A DNA stretch of 13,862 nucleotides, from positions 1 through 13,862 of the forward strand of contig WQSI01000038.1 in the NCBI GenBank assembly GCA_009787945.1, read 5' to 3'. Made by a program: the position numbers and the translations under genes. The DNA is from Defluviitaleaceae bacterium. Lineage in GTDB: Bacteria; Bacillota; Clostridia; Lachnospirales; WRAX01. Shown piece by piece: positions 6,202 through 13,820 of the stretch. The notes under the pieces were generated by a model. The model searched no databases, was not told where the DNA came from, and saw only the letters and a list, made by a program, of their open reading frames with translations. Each line of letters starts with the position of its first letter. The stretch's first letter is position 1.

Positions 6202-6681
6202 TTACTTAAATCTAGCAAGCAATTCTGCAAGTTCTCCCAAAGAGTTGTTTTCACAACCGCATTTCTGCAAATTTTGGTCACGACCACATCGCGGGCATAT
6301 CCCTCCGCAATTGTCGTCACAAACAAATTTCATGGGGATATTGTTAAACAAATTCCGTTCCAATGCAGGTTTGATGTTGATTTCGTTGTTTGTGTATTCA
6401 AGCTCCCAACCATCAGCAGAACTTACACCTTTTTCCACAAAAATTTCGGAAAAAGTGAAAGTTACAGGGGTTCGGCATGTCTTTAGACAGCGATTACAGT
6501 GAGCCACCAAAACGGTGCTTGCCTCACCCTCCAACAAAAACCCTTCGTTGGTGTTGGACAATTCCCCTGTGTATTCTACATCCGCATCACTTTTAAGCCC
6601 AAAAACAACAGGCACAGGAATGGTCACTTCGCCTTTAACGGTGATACTTTCCCCTTCACTTACATGCCGAATATCATACAC
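6202..6681 (-). CDS. yceD: YceD/DUF177 family protein
   Basis: This 159-residue protein belongs to the DUF177 family, found beside rpmF in many bacteria and linked to 23S rRNA accumulation in E. coli and plants; the exact role is open. Two CxxC-type groups are visible: HCNRCLKTC (Cys62, Cys65, Cys69) and a C-terminal cluster CDDNCGGICPRCG (Cys121, 125, 129, 132), with CGC at 141-143. Metal binding is likely. An ATG at 6696 is in frame, but it would lie about 12 nt from the predicted transcription start without a good ribosome binding site. The GTG at 6679-6681 has GGAGGGG 6 nt before it and is preferred. It is the first gene of the operon that ends with rnc, and its promoter lies immediately upstream. 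Confidence 0.85.
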   Translation of the reverse strand: MYDIRHVSEGESITVKGEVTIPVPVVFGLKSDADVEYTGELSNTNEGFLLEGEASTVLVAHCNRCLKTCRTPVTFTFSEIFVEKGVSSADGWELEYTNNEINIKPALERNLFNNIPMKFVCDDNCGGICPRCGRDQNLQKCGCENNSLGELAELLARFK

Positions 6682-6714
6682 GGGTAGCCCCTCCATTGGA
6701 AATTTAACCCTACT

Positions 6715-6743
6715 AATTTAACACAAATTCGCAAACTTGTCAA
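6715..6743 (-). promoter_or_regulatory. Sigma-A promoter of the yceD-rpmF-plsX-acpP-rnc operon
   Basis: On the minus strand, a perfect -35 TTGACA (6738-6743), a 17-nt spacer and -10 TAAATT (6715-6720) with an upstream TG. The -35 begins 3 nt after the ackA stop codon. The operon therefore has its own start even though ackA lies close upstream on the same strand, and no terminator separates them. Confidence 0.8.
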
Positions 6744-6746
6744 GCA

Positions 6747-7937
6747 CTATTTAGTAAGTTGCAAAGTTTCTCTCGCGATTACCAATTCTTCATTGGTGGG
6801 AATCACCAAAACGCGGGTTTTTGCGCCTTCTGCGGATATATCTAATTCTTTGCCGCGCTTGCCATTTTTTTCGTCGTCAAGGGCAACGCCTAAATATCCT
6901 AGATATTGGCAAATGCCCTTACGGGTGTCCGCACCATTTTCCCCAACTCCCGCGGTGAAAATGATGGCGTCAACGCCGTTCATGGCGGCGGTGTAAGCAC
7001 CGATATATTTTGCAACACGGTAATCGTACATATCAAGAGCAAGCCTTGCACGCTCGTTACCTTCTGCGGAGGCTTTTTCCAAATCTCTAAAGTCGCTAGA
7101 AATTCCAGAAACGCCCGCCACCCCAGATTTTTTGTTCATCAAATCATCCATGCCTGAGGTGTCAAGCCCTTCTTTTTGCATGATGAAGGTAACGGCCGCT
7201 GGGTCCATGTCACCTGTCCGCGTGCCCATAATCAAGCCTTCCAGCGGGGTTAGCCCCATGGAGGTATCCAAAACTTTTCCACCCTGAATAGCGCAAACGC
7301 TTGCACCATTGCCTAGATGGCAAGAAATCAACTTCAATTCACTAATTGGTTTGCCAAGCATGTCTGCTGCGCGGTCAGATACATATTTATGGCTAGTGCC
7401 ATGGAAGCCGTATCTGCGCACCTTATGCTTGTCATACATTTCATAAGGCAAGCCGTATAAATAGGTCTTTTTAGGCATGGTTTGATGGAATGCGGTATCA
7501 AAAACAGCCACTTGAGGCACACCCAAAAGCTTCTCACAAACCTCGATACCAACTAAGTTGGCAGGGTTGTGCAAAGGAGCAAGGGAGGAACACTCTTTTA
7601 TTGCTGCCTTAACTTCGTCACAAATCAAAGCTGCCTCTGCAAAATTTTCGCCACCGTGAACCACGCGATGCCCAGCCGCTCCAATCTCCTTAACATCAGC
7701 AATTACGCCGTGTCCAGCGTGGGTTAGGGCGTCAATCGCCATTTGAACGGCAACGGTGTGGTCTTTGATGTCCTGCTCGATAATCACTTTGTCCGCGCCT
7801 TCTTTTTCGTGGACAAGGCGAGAACCCGCGATACCAATACGCTCTACAAGACCCTTCGCCAGGGCAGTTTCGTTAGACATATCAACCAACTGATACTTGA
7901 GGGATGACGAACCACAGTTTAAAACCAAAATCTTCAT
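6747..7937 (-). CDS. ackA: Acetate kinase
   Basis: This 396-residue enzyme interconverts acetyl phosphate plus ADP with acetate plus ATP in the cytoplasm, the main ATP-yielding step of acetate fermentation. Family motifs are all present: the N-terminal phosphate-binding LVLNCGSSSLKYQL (4-17), Arg91 in GHRVVHGGE, Asp147 in VFDTAFHQTMP, His179 in GFHGTSHKY, the loop CHLGNGASVCAI, and Arg240 in GTRTGDMDP. GVGENG and the C-terminal NEELVIARET are typical too. Length is normal. AGGAGA lies 8 nt before the ATG. Its usual partner pta is not adjacent: cheW lies 62 nt upstream and the yceD operon 50 nt downstream. No convincing promoter was found in the upstream gap, so it may be read from the che operon or from a weak promoter there. 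Confidence 0.98.
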   Translation of the reverse strand: MKILVLNCGSSSLKYQLVDMSNETALAKGLVERIGIAGSRLVHEKEGADKVIIEQDIKDHTVAVQMAIDALTHAGHGVIADVKEIGAAGHRVVHGGENFAEAALICDEVKAAIKECSSLAPLHNPANLVGIEVCEKLLGVPQVAVFDTAFHQTMPKKTYLYGLPYEMYDKHKVRRYGFHGTSHKYVSDRAADMLGKPISELKLISCHLGNGASVCAIQGGKVLDTSMGLTPLEGLIMGTRTGDMDPAAVTFIMQKEGLDTSGMDDLMNKKSGVAGVSGISSDFRDLEKASAEGNERARLALDMYDYRVAKYIGAYTAAMNGVDAIIFTAGVGENGADTRKGICQYLGYLGVALDDEKNGKRGKELDISAEGAKTRVLVIPTNEELVIARETLQLTK

Positions 7938-7970
7938 TTCTTTAATCTCCTATCGTGTTTTATATGGGAA

Positions 7971-7995
7971 TAGGGACGCAAAACACGCGCCCCTA
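7971..7995. repeat. Small GC-rich palindrome between cheW and ackA
   Basis: TAGGGACGC (7971-7979) pairs with GCGCCCCTA (7987-7995), 9 positions with one mismatch, closing on a 7-nt loop. It starts 5 nt after the cheW stop codon on the minus strand, but no U-tract follows, so it is a poor intrinsic terminator. It could slow or stabilise the cheW mRNA end, or be a dispersed intergenic palindrome of this genome. Confidence 0.4.
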
Positions 7996-7999
7996 CAAA

Positions 8000-8473
8000 C
8001 TATACAAAGAGTATTTTTTCTAGGTCAAGAAGCAACAATACGCCCTCTTCTTTGCGGCCTATGTTTTTTACAAATTGGTTAGCATAACTCAACTTAGCAT
8101 TTGGTGGAGCGGTTATCATGTTAAAATTAAGGTTATACACCCCGATAATCCTATCAACAATCAGCCCCAAGATATAATCCTCATGTAACACAACCACGAT
8201 ACAGGTTTCCGTGTCATAAGGGATTTCCTGTTTTCTAAAGCGGCTGCGCACATCAATAACAGGAATAATATCTCCACGTAAATTGATGATGCCCTTCAAA
8301 AAGTTCTCTGTTTGCGGCACAATGGTAATAGGCTCAACACCAATTATTTCTTTGATGTTGCTAACCTCCACCCCATACTGCTCATCATCAACAACGAAAG
8401 CGAGGTACAAGTTGGTTGTATCAGATGTGACGTTTCTGTCCATTGCCAAATCATTCTCAATTACATTTGTCAT
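8000..8473 (-). CDS. cheW: Chemotaxis coupling protein CheW
   Basis: This 157-residue scaffold protein links chemoreceptors to CheA in the sensory array. After about 20 polar N-terminal residues, a single CheW domain runs from LYLAFVVDDEQYGVEVSNIK through FLKGIINLRGDIIPVIDVRS to VLLLLDLEKILF. These blocks are the family's conserved strands and receptor-binding loop. The conserved Arg of the NLRG motif is present. GGAG lies about 12 nt before the ATG, somewhat far. The gene follows cheA by 28 nt and ends the cheR-cheA-cheW block. A stand-alone CheV-like response regulator domain is absent, so this is CheW rather than CheV. Confidence 0.95.
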   Translation of the reverse strand: MTNVIENDLAMDRNVTSDTTNLYLAFVVDDEQYGVEVSNIKEIIGVEPITIVPQTENFLKGIINLRGDIIPVIDVRSRFRKQEIPYDTETCIVVVLHEDYILGLIVDRIIGVYNLNFNMITAPPNAKLSYANQFVKNIGRKEEGVLLLLDLEKILFV

Positions 8474-8501
8474 ATCTACTTATCACTCCTTTGTTGTTGT
8501 T

Positions 8502-10904
8502 TTATTTGTCGAAGAAACCTGCAACATCAAGTATCAAGCTAATTTCACCATTACCTAGCAATGTACAGCCAGAAATCCCTCTAATTTTCTTAATAAACTT
8601 AGGTAGGGATTTTACAACAACCTGCTGCTCACCAATCAAATCGTCAACAAACAGACAAATTGCGTCATCACCGTTTTCTATAATCATCATTATGCCTTCA
8701 GTAATATCCCTGCCTGCATCTTCCAGACCGAAGAATTCGTGTAAACGCACCACATTGTAGTGGTCGCCACGAACGGTAATCATTTCATTGCCATCAGGGT
8801 CCCTAAACAAATCGTCAGGGCTTGGGCGGAAAGAATCTCTGATGTTCAAAATTGGAACGGTATATTTTGTTCCAGCCACGCTGATAATCATACCTTCGAT
8901 TATAGCAAGGGTTAGAGGGATTTTCATGGTAAACACCGAACCTTCGCCAGGAACAGAATCCACAACAACAGAGCCGCCAACAAATTCCAAGCTTTTATTT
9001 ACTACGTCCATGCCAACGCCGCGTCCAGAATAGGTCGTGACAACCTCGTTGGTGGAGAAGCCAGGCATGAAGATGAATTGGAAGATTTCCTTGTCAGTGT
9101 AATCACTTTCTGGGCGGGTCAAAAGTCCGTTGTTGCGTGCCTTTGCAAGGATTTTATCCCTGTTAAGACCAGCTCCATCATCCTCAATGATAATCCAAAC
9201 TTCCGAACCTGCATTACGAGCCTCTAGGATAACGCGCCCTTTTTCGGGCTTGCCAGCGGCACGGCGCGCCTCAGGCGATTCCAAGCCGTGGTCAAGAGAG
9301 TTACGGACAATATGCATGATTGGGTCGCCGATATGCTCAATAATATTCTTGTCTACCTCGGTGTTTTCGCCGATAATTTCAAGGACGGCTTCTTTGTTTA
9401 ATGCCTTACACATGTCCCGCACAATACGGTTCATTTTAAAGAATGTGCCAGACAAAGAAACCAGGCGCATTGCCATAACGGCTTCTTGCACGTCCTTAAT
9501 AATCTTTTTAAGCTGGCGCACTTCCCTGTTGAAATTCTCCAGGGAAAGCCCTTGCAAGTCCGGGTTTTGCGTAACCATGGTTTCCACAATAACCAGCTCG
9601 CCCATAAGCTTTAACAGTTGGTCAAGGCGGGATACGTTAACAGAAATTACCGCCTGCCCTGTAGAACGTTTGGCAGAGCCGCCATCAGCGGCAACTTCTG
9701 CACCATCAGCAGGGGCGGGGATTGGGGCATTTGGCGCAACATCAACATTAGCATTAGTATTAACAGGGGTCACAACAGTTTCTGGGGTCATACTAACAGG
9801 CACCTCCTCGGCTAAAGCAGAACTACCACCACTATCATTACCGAATTTATCCGTCATGGTAAATTCTTTTAAATAGATGGTCTGCATTAACTGGTCATAA
9901 ATTTCGTCATAATCTTTTGATGTGACTAAATCTATATAAACACCTTCCCTTTGCACAACCTCTGCCGCATTTTCATCCAACAGGTCAGATGGATGATGTA
10001 GCAAATAGTCTGCATAAGGTTTTAGGGTATTTACTACGGTATAAGCGCGCACGTTCTCCATTTGCGCCCCTTCGTCAAAGCGGAGGAAAATTTCAAAACC
10101 GTTAAGACCCTCCATTTGGATGGATTCTTTCGTATACTCTTCCAAAAAGATGTCACGGACGTAAACAGAGCGGTTTAACAGGTCATAAACCTCGCCATAC
10201 TCGCTGTCGGTGGAGAAGGACATGGTAAAGCCTTCCGTCCTAATGATGTCGATAGTTGCTTCGTCAGTTAGGTCACTTGGCTCGGACACAATGCCAGAAA
10301 CATAGGATTTTAGATTGTTGACAACGGTAAAGGCGCGGACATTTTCCATTTCCGCACCCTCTTGGAAATGGAGTTTGGCGCGGTATTGGCGGGAAGCAAA
10401 AGGTCTGTCAGCTGAGGCTGTGCTACCAGCAGAAGAAGCTTCGTTTGCGGCACTAGCACCAGAGGAAGGGGGAGTTGCGCTAGAAGCCGAACCTCCGCTT
10501 TCGCTGTCTTTAAGCCGCATCAAAAAGCCGTTGATGTGGTCGGCAACCGCTTGAGGGTCGCCATCAACAGGTACACCTTCTCCAACTTTAACAAACTCTT
10601 CTTTAAGGAAGTCCATGCACTCCAAAACATAGTCTGTCAACTCAGAATAATTTACGTTTGTAGGGTTTTCCTCTCGCAAGTAGAAGAAGAGGTCCTCGGC
10701 TGCATGGGTTGCCGTTACGATTGTGTCAAACAACATCATAGCAGCAGAGCCCTTGATGGTGTGCATAATGCGGAAAACCTCGTTAATTATGTCCATGGAA
10801 AAGCCGGATTCGCTGTCAATTATGATTTGTTCCAGTTGGTCTACTAACTGGTTCATTTCATAAGAAAACATCTCCAGCATCGACTCTCTGTCAAAGTCAG
10901 CCAT
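8502..10904 (-). CDS. cheA: Chemotaxis histidine kinase CheA with two tandem P2 domains
   Basis: This 800-residue kinase autophosphorylates in receptor arrays and passes phosphate to response regulators. Domains in order: P1 Hpt (about 1-130) with phosphorylation site His48 in RIMHTIKGSA; a Ser/Ala-rich linker (about 134-168); two copies of a P2-like, regulator-binding domain (about 174-257 and 269-352); and a second low-complexity linker (about 356-415). Then come P3 dimerisation (about 416-480), P4 ATPase and the P5 CheW-like domain (about 660-800). The ATPase shows N box HIVRNSLDHG, G1 DDGAGL, F box MPGFST and G2 GRGVGMDVV, so the enzyme looks active. The two P2 copies share EGA.MENVRA.TVVN.LK and SDL.DE. 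Most CheA proteins have one P2. GGAGG lies 7 nt before the ATG. It is the middle gene of cheR-cheA-cheW, with 68 nt to cheR. Confidence 0.97.
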   Translation of the reverse strand: MADFDRESMLEMFSYEMNQLVDQLEQIIIDSESGFSMDIINEVFRIMHTIKGSAAMMLFDTIVTATHAAEDLFFYLREENPTNVNYSELTDYVLECMDFLKEEFVKVGEGVPVDGDPQAVADHINGFLMRLKDSESGGSASSATPPSSGASAANEASSAGSTASADRPFASRQYRAKLHFQEGAEMENVRAFTVVNNLKSYVSGIVSEPSDLTDEATIDIIRTEGFTMSFSTDSEYGEVYDLLNRSVYVRDIFLEEYTKESIQMEGLNGFEIFLRFDEGAQMENVRAYTVVNTLKPYADYLLHHPSDLLDENAAEVVQREGVYIDLVTSKDYDEIYDQLMQTIYLKEFTMTDKFGNDSGGSSALAEEVPVSMTPETVVTPVNTNANVDVAPNAPIPAPADGAEVAADGGSAKRSTGQAVISVNVSRLDQLLKLMGELVIVETMVTQNPDLQGLSLENFNREVRQLKKIIKDVQEAVMAMRLVSLSGTFFKMNRIVRDMCKALNKEAVLEIIGENTEVDKNIIEHIGDPIMHIVRNSLDHGLESPEARRAAGKPEKGRVILEARNAGSEVWIIIEDDGAGLNRDKILAKARNNGLLTRPESDYTDKEIFQFIFMPGFSTNEVVTTYSGRGVGMDVVNKSLEFVGGSVVVDSVPGEGSVFTMKIPLTLAIIEGMIISVAGTKYTVPILNIRDSFRPSPDDLFRDPDGNEMITVRGDHYNVVRLHEFFGLEDAGRDITEGIMMIIENGDDAICLFVDDLIGEQQVVVKSLPKFIKKIRGISGCTLLGNGEISLILDVAGFFDK

Positions 10905-10972
10905 ATAAAAACCTCCACTTTTTAAGATTCTTTGGTATAGTTATTAAAATGCTTTATATTTATATAAAAACT

Positions 10973-11797
10973 TTATCTAGTAACTTTATAAACGGCAGGC
11001 TGAACATACTGAAAACCTAAATTCATATTTGAAATAGATTCAGAATGTCCTAGAAAAAGATACCCGCCATCTTCCGTGATTTTATTGAACCTGCTGCAAA
11101 TGGCGGCGCGTGTGTCTGCGTCAAAGTAAATCATCACATTTCTGCAAAAAATCACTTGAAATTTACGCTTAAAGGGCATCTTTTCTTCCATCAAATTAAA
11201 TTTGCGGAAGGTTAAATTCTGCTTAACCTCATCCCTCGCTATCATATTGGAGCCATCATAGGTTTTAAAGTATTTTTTCAGCCATTCCTTTGGCATGGTA
11301 GACAGGCTTTCGTTGGAATAAATCCCGTGGCTTGCCTGAGCCAAAACCTTTTCAGAAATGTCTGTGGCTAAAATTTCCAAGTTCCAACCAGGCTTATTTT
11401 CAAAGTAGTCCATAGCTAACATTTGAAGAGTATAAGCCTCCTCTCCCGACGAGGACGCAGCGCACCACAGGCGCAAATCCTTTTCGTGTCCGAAAGTGCG
11501 TTCTACCCAAGGGAAAACTCGGCTTTTTAATAAGTCAAAATGCTCCGCTTCCCGCATGAAAAAGGTGTGGTTGGTGGTTAGGCGATTGGTTAAAGCCACC
11601 GTCGCTTCACCAGATTTGTCAGATTTTATAAAATCAATTAGCTGGGTAAAATTGCTAAACCCTTTTTCTCGAAGCATGGGCCTTAAACGAGAAAAAACTA
11701 GCGTGCGTTTTTCATCTCCCATAGAGATGCCAAAATGACGCTTCATGTGGTCCCTAATCTCTAGAAATTCGCTGTCTTTAAGCTCTATGGGAGGCAC
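10973..11797 (-). CDS. cheR: Chemotaxis protein methyltransferase CheR
   Basis: This enzyme of up to 274 residues transfers methyl groups from SAM to glutamates of chemoreceptors for adaptation. An N-terminal helical CheR_N region (about 5-60, KDSEFLEIRDHM then LVFSRLRPML) precedes the SAM-binding domain. TNHTFFMREAEHF (75-87), motif I WCAASSSGEEAYTL (111-124), LATDIS (143-148), VIFCRNVMIYF (215-225) and GGYLFLGHSES (244-254) are all in place. The start is awkward. The only standard codon before the conserved N-terminal helix is the GTG at 11795-11797, but it forms part of a perfect AGGAGGTG ribosome binding site, with a stop codon two codons upstream. The best-spaced codon is ATA at 11786-11788, 6 nt after the site, giving 271 residues. 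First gene of the che block, with a strong promoter upstream. Confidence 0.94.
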   Translation of the reverse strand: MPPIELKDSEFLEIRDHMKRHFGISMGDEKRTLVFSRLRPMLREKGFSNFTQLIDFIKSDKSGEATVALTNRLTTNHTFFMREAEHFDLLKSRVFPWVERTFGHEKDLRLWCAASSSGEEAYTLQMLAMDYFENKPGWNLEILATDISEKVLAQASHGIYSNESLSTMPKEWLKKYFKTYDGSNMIARDEVKQNLTFRKFNLMEEKMPFKRKFQVIFCRNVMIYFDADTRAAICSRFNKITEDGGYLFLGHSESISNMNLGFQYVQPAVYKVTR

Positions 11798-11841
11798 CTC
11801 CTAGGCAGAGTTTCGGCAACTGGACAAACCTGTTCAAATCT

Positions 11842-11870
11842 ATAATACTATATTTTGCAAAGCTTGTCAA
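11842..11870 (-). promoter_or_regulatory. Sigma-A promoter of cheR-cheA-cheW
   Basis: On the minus strand, a perfect -35 TTGACA (11865-11870), a 17-nt spacer and -10 TATTAT (11842-11847). The start point would be near 11835, leaving a leader of about 40 nt. It looks like a housekeeping promoter rather than a flagellar sigma-28/SigD one. Confidence 0.85.
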
Positions 11871-11892
11871 GTTTTATCTAACAATTTATCTA

Positions 11893-11921
11893 TTGCAATA
11901 TTTATCCTGATGATTTATAAT
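11893..11921 (+). promoter_or_regulatory. Sigma-A promoter of tmcAL
   Basis: -35 TTGCAA (11893-11898), a 17-nt spacer and a perfect -10 TATAAT (11916-11921). It diverges from the cheR promoter, with 22 bp between the -35 boxes. Transcription would start near 11928, about 23 nt before the ATG. Confidence 0.8.
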
Positions 11922-11950
11922 TTACCAAATGAAAAATAAATGGAGGCAAA

Positions 11951-13066
11951 ATGAGCAAAATTTGCGGCATAGTGGCGGAATATAACCCTTTTCACAATGG
12001 ACACCAATATCACATGGCAGAATCGCGCAAAATTAGCGGGGCTGGGGATGTTATTGTGGTGATGAGCGGAAATTTTGTTCAACGGGGCGAGCCTGCAATT
12101 GTTGACAAATTCATCCGCGCCCGCATGGCATTGTTAGGCGGGGCAGACATGGTTTTGGAGCTGCCTGTGGGTTTTTCAACTGCCTCCGCTGAGGGTTTTT
12201 CCTTTTCTGCTGTGTATATTTTGGGCAAAACAGGCATGGTGACAGACCTGTGTTTCGGGGCAGAAGCCCCAAATTTAGAGTGTTTGCAGACCATTGCCCA
12301 CCACCTTGTTAACGAAACGGAGGATTTTAAAGCCAAATTAAAAGCTGGCTTGGCAAAAGGTGTCAGTTTTCCCAAAGCCCGTGCAGATGCCCTAAAAGAA
12401 ATTTTGCCCTACAGTGAGAATATTATCAATTCTCCAAACAATATTTTAGCCATTGAATATTTAAAAGCTTTAAAAAAATTTAATTTTGACATTACACCCC
12501 ATGCCGTGCCACGTAAAGGGGCAAACCATCACGATGACGCTTTGATTGGGAAATTTGCCTCAGCCACTGCCTTGCGCAAAGAAATTCTTTCTGGAAACCT
12601 AGCAAATTTAGTTGATTTTATGCCAATGTTTTCTTTTGACCTACTTGGGGGCGAACCCTTCAACCAAATTGACAATTTTAGCATGATATTCCACCATAAT
12701 GCGCAGGGTTCGGCATTGGAAAAACATTCCGCAGACTGTTATAAAATCACAGATGTGATTGCTAACGCCAAAACGAAAAATATTACCTACACCGCACTTA
12801 AACGACTTGCTTTAAGCACTGTTTTAGGTATCACGCCCCCTAAGTTGCCGCAATATATCCGCGTGCTGGGCTTTCGCAGGGAAAAATCCTATTTACTTAG
12901 CCAGTTGCAAACTTCTGCTGAATTGCCAGTAATAACGAACCTAAAAAATGCCCCGCCTGAACTAATTTCAGATGAGGTTTACGCAACGCGAATGTATTGG
13001 CTGGGGTTAAAACCCCAAAATATTACTGCCCGCAACGAGCTGTCCTCTCCAATGGTTATAATTTAG
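11951..13066 (+). CDS. tmcAL: tRNA(Met) cytidine acetate ligase TmcAL (YlbM family)
   Basis: This 371-residue enzyme uses ATP and acetate to form N4-acetylcytidine at wobble position 34 of elongator tRNA(Met). The N-terminal nucleotidyltransferase fold shows GIVAEYNPFHNGHQYHM (6-22), containing the HxGH signature at His15-His18, then VVMSGNFVQRGEPAIVDKF (37-55) and GADMVLELPVGFSTASAEGF (64-83). These are strongly characteristic of YlbM/TmcAL. It is somewhat shorter than the roughly 400-residue Bacillus protein, with a compact C-terminal part that still ends in a typical SSPMVII-like tail. GGAGG at 11942-11946 is only 4 nt from the ATG. The last 11 bp overlap the convergent DUF4130 gene. The substrate acetate is also the product of AckA, but no direct functional link is implied. 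Confidence 0.93.
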   Translation: MSKICGIVAEYNPFHNGHQYHMAESRKISGAGDVIVVMSGNFVQRGEPAIVDKFIRARMALLGGADMVLELPVGFSTASAEGFSFSAVYILGKTGMVTDLCFGAEAPNLECLQTIAHHLVNETEDFKAKLKAGLAKGVSFPKARADALKEILPYSENIINSPNNILAIEYLKALKKFNFDITPHAVPRKGANHHDDALIGKFASATALRKEILSGNLANLVDFMPMFSFDLLGGEPFNQIDNFSMIFHHNAQGSALEKHSADCYKITDVIANAKTKNITYTALKRLALSTVLGITPPKLPQYIRVLGFRREKSYLLSQLQTSAELPVITNLKNAPPELISDEVYATRMYWLGLKPQNITARNELSSPMVII

Positions 13067-13820
13067 GCTTTGCCCCTGCAAATTCCGTCATATGCGCCCA
13101 AAAGCGTTTTGACAAGTTATTAATGCGCAATTTGGGATTTACGCGCCCCTCGATGGCGATTGTATCATAAAATCGCTTCCACAATGCCCTGAACATCAAC
13201 TCGTCCTCGCTTGCTTCGGGCAATTCAAGATTATCAACGGGAATTAGACTTTTTTCGCCGTTTTGATGGATAAATGCGTGCTTGTGGGTTTTGTCGTAAA
13301 TCATAAAATGCTCTCCAGAAAACCTGTCGCAGAAATGTGGAGCAATTACTGGCAAAATAAAATTTTTTGGCTCGATGATGCTTGCTAATGCGCCATTGTA
13401 TTCGGAAAAGCGCACAAAACCCTTGTAAACATGGGCTTCACCCAGAACATTTTGCGCAGCTTTCGTGACTTTATGCACCACGTCATGGGCAAGCATATCT
13501 GTCACCTTTTTGCCCACCTTGAAGCCAAGGCGTAAAAAATGAAGAACGGCAAGCTCCCTGTCTTGTGTTGAAGATAGATAGCACAACCAAGCCGACTGCA
13601 AAGCATCCCTTGAAATTTTGTTTACTATAGATGCTTGAACTTTACATGCCATATCTAAATTTGTGGGGATTTCCCTGGGGGCGAAGAGGGTTTCTTGCTC
13701 GGTTTCGTAGTCATATATGGCAAAAGGCAACTCTCTTTTATAGTAGCTTTCGTGAACACAGCACAACAAGCCGTCAAATGTACCATCATACAAATAGGCT
13801 ATATCTGTCCTGTAAGGCAT
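13056..13820 (-). CDS. DUF4130 / TIGR03915 family putative DNA metabolism protein
   Basis: This 254-residue protein opens with YLYDGTFDGLLCCVHESYY (about 9-27), the hallmark of the TIGR03915 family. It ends in the DUF4130 region with VNPKLRINNLSKRFWAHMTEF (about 228-248, a few residues short of the C-terminus). In many bacteria the family sits directly after a radical-SAM protein (TIGR03916), and in some it is fused to a uracil-DNA glycosylase-like domain. A role in DNA repair or modification is therefore proposed but, to my knowledge, not shown. No catalytic motif is evident to me. Here the upstream frame ends inside this gene with a 22-bp overlap, fitting the expected operon pair. GAGAGGA lies about 9 nt before the ATG. 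The 3' end overlaps tmcAL by 11 bp in convergent orientation. Confidence 0.85.
   Translation of the reverse strand: MPYRTDIAYLYDGTFDGLLCCVHESYYKRELPFAIYDYETEQETLFAPREIPTNLDMACKVQASIVNKISRDALQSAWLCYLSSTQDRELAVLHFLRLGFKVGKKVTDMLAHDVVHKVTKAAQNVLGEAHVYKGFVRFSEYNGALASIIEPKNFILPVIAPHFCDRFSGEHFMIYDKTHKHAFIHQNGEKSLIPVDNLELPEASEDELMFRALWKRFYDTIAIEGRVNPKLRINNLSKRFWAHMTEFAGAKPKL

Noticed and set aside
9130..9876. 248-codon plus-strand open frame inside cheA
   Set aside because: It is antisense to well-conserved cheA coding sequence, has no ribosome binding site, and its Ser/Thr/Ile/Arg-rich composition is typical of a shadow frame.
8502..11797. SigD/sigma-28 flagellar promoter for the che genes
   Set aside because: No TAAA with a GCCGATAA-type -10 was found upstream of cheR, cheA or cheW; a near-consensus sigma-A promoter is present instead.
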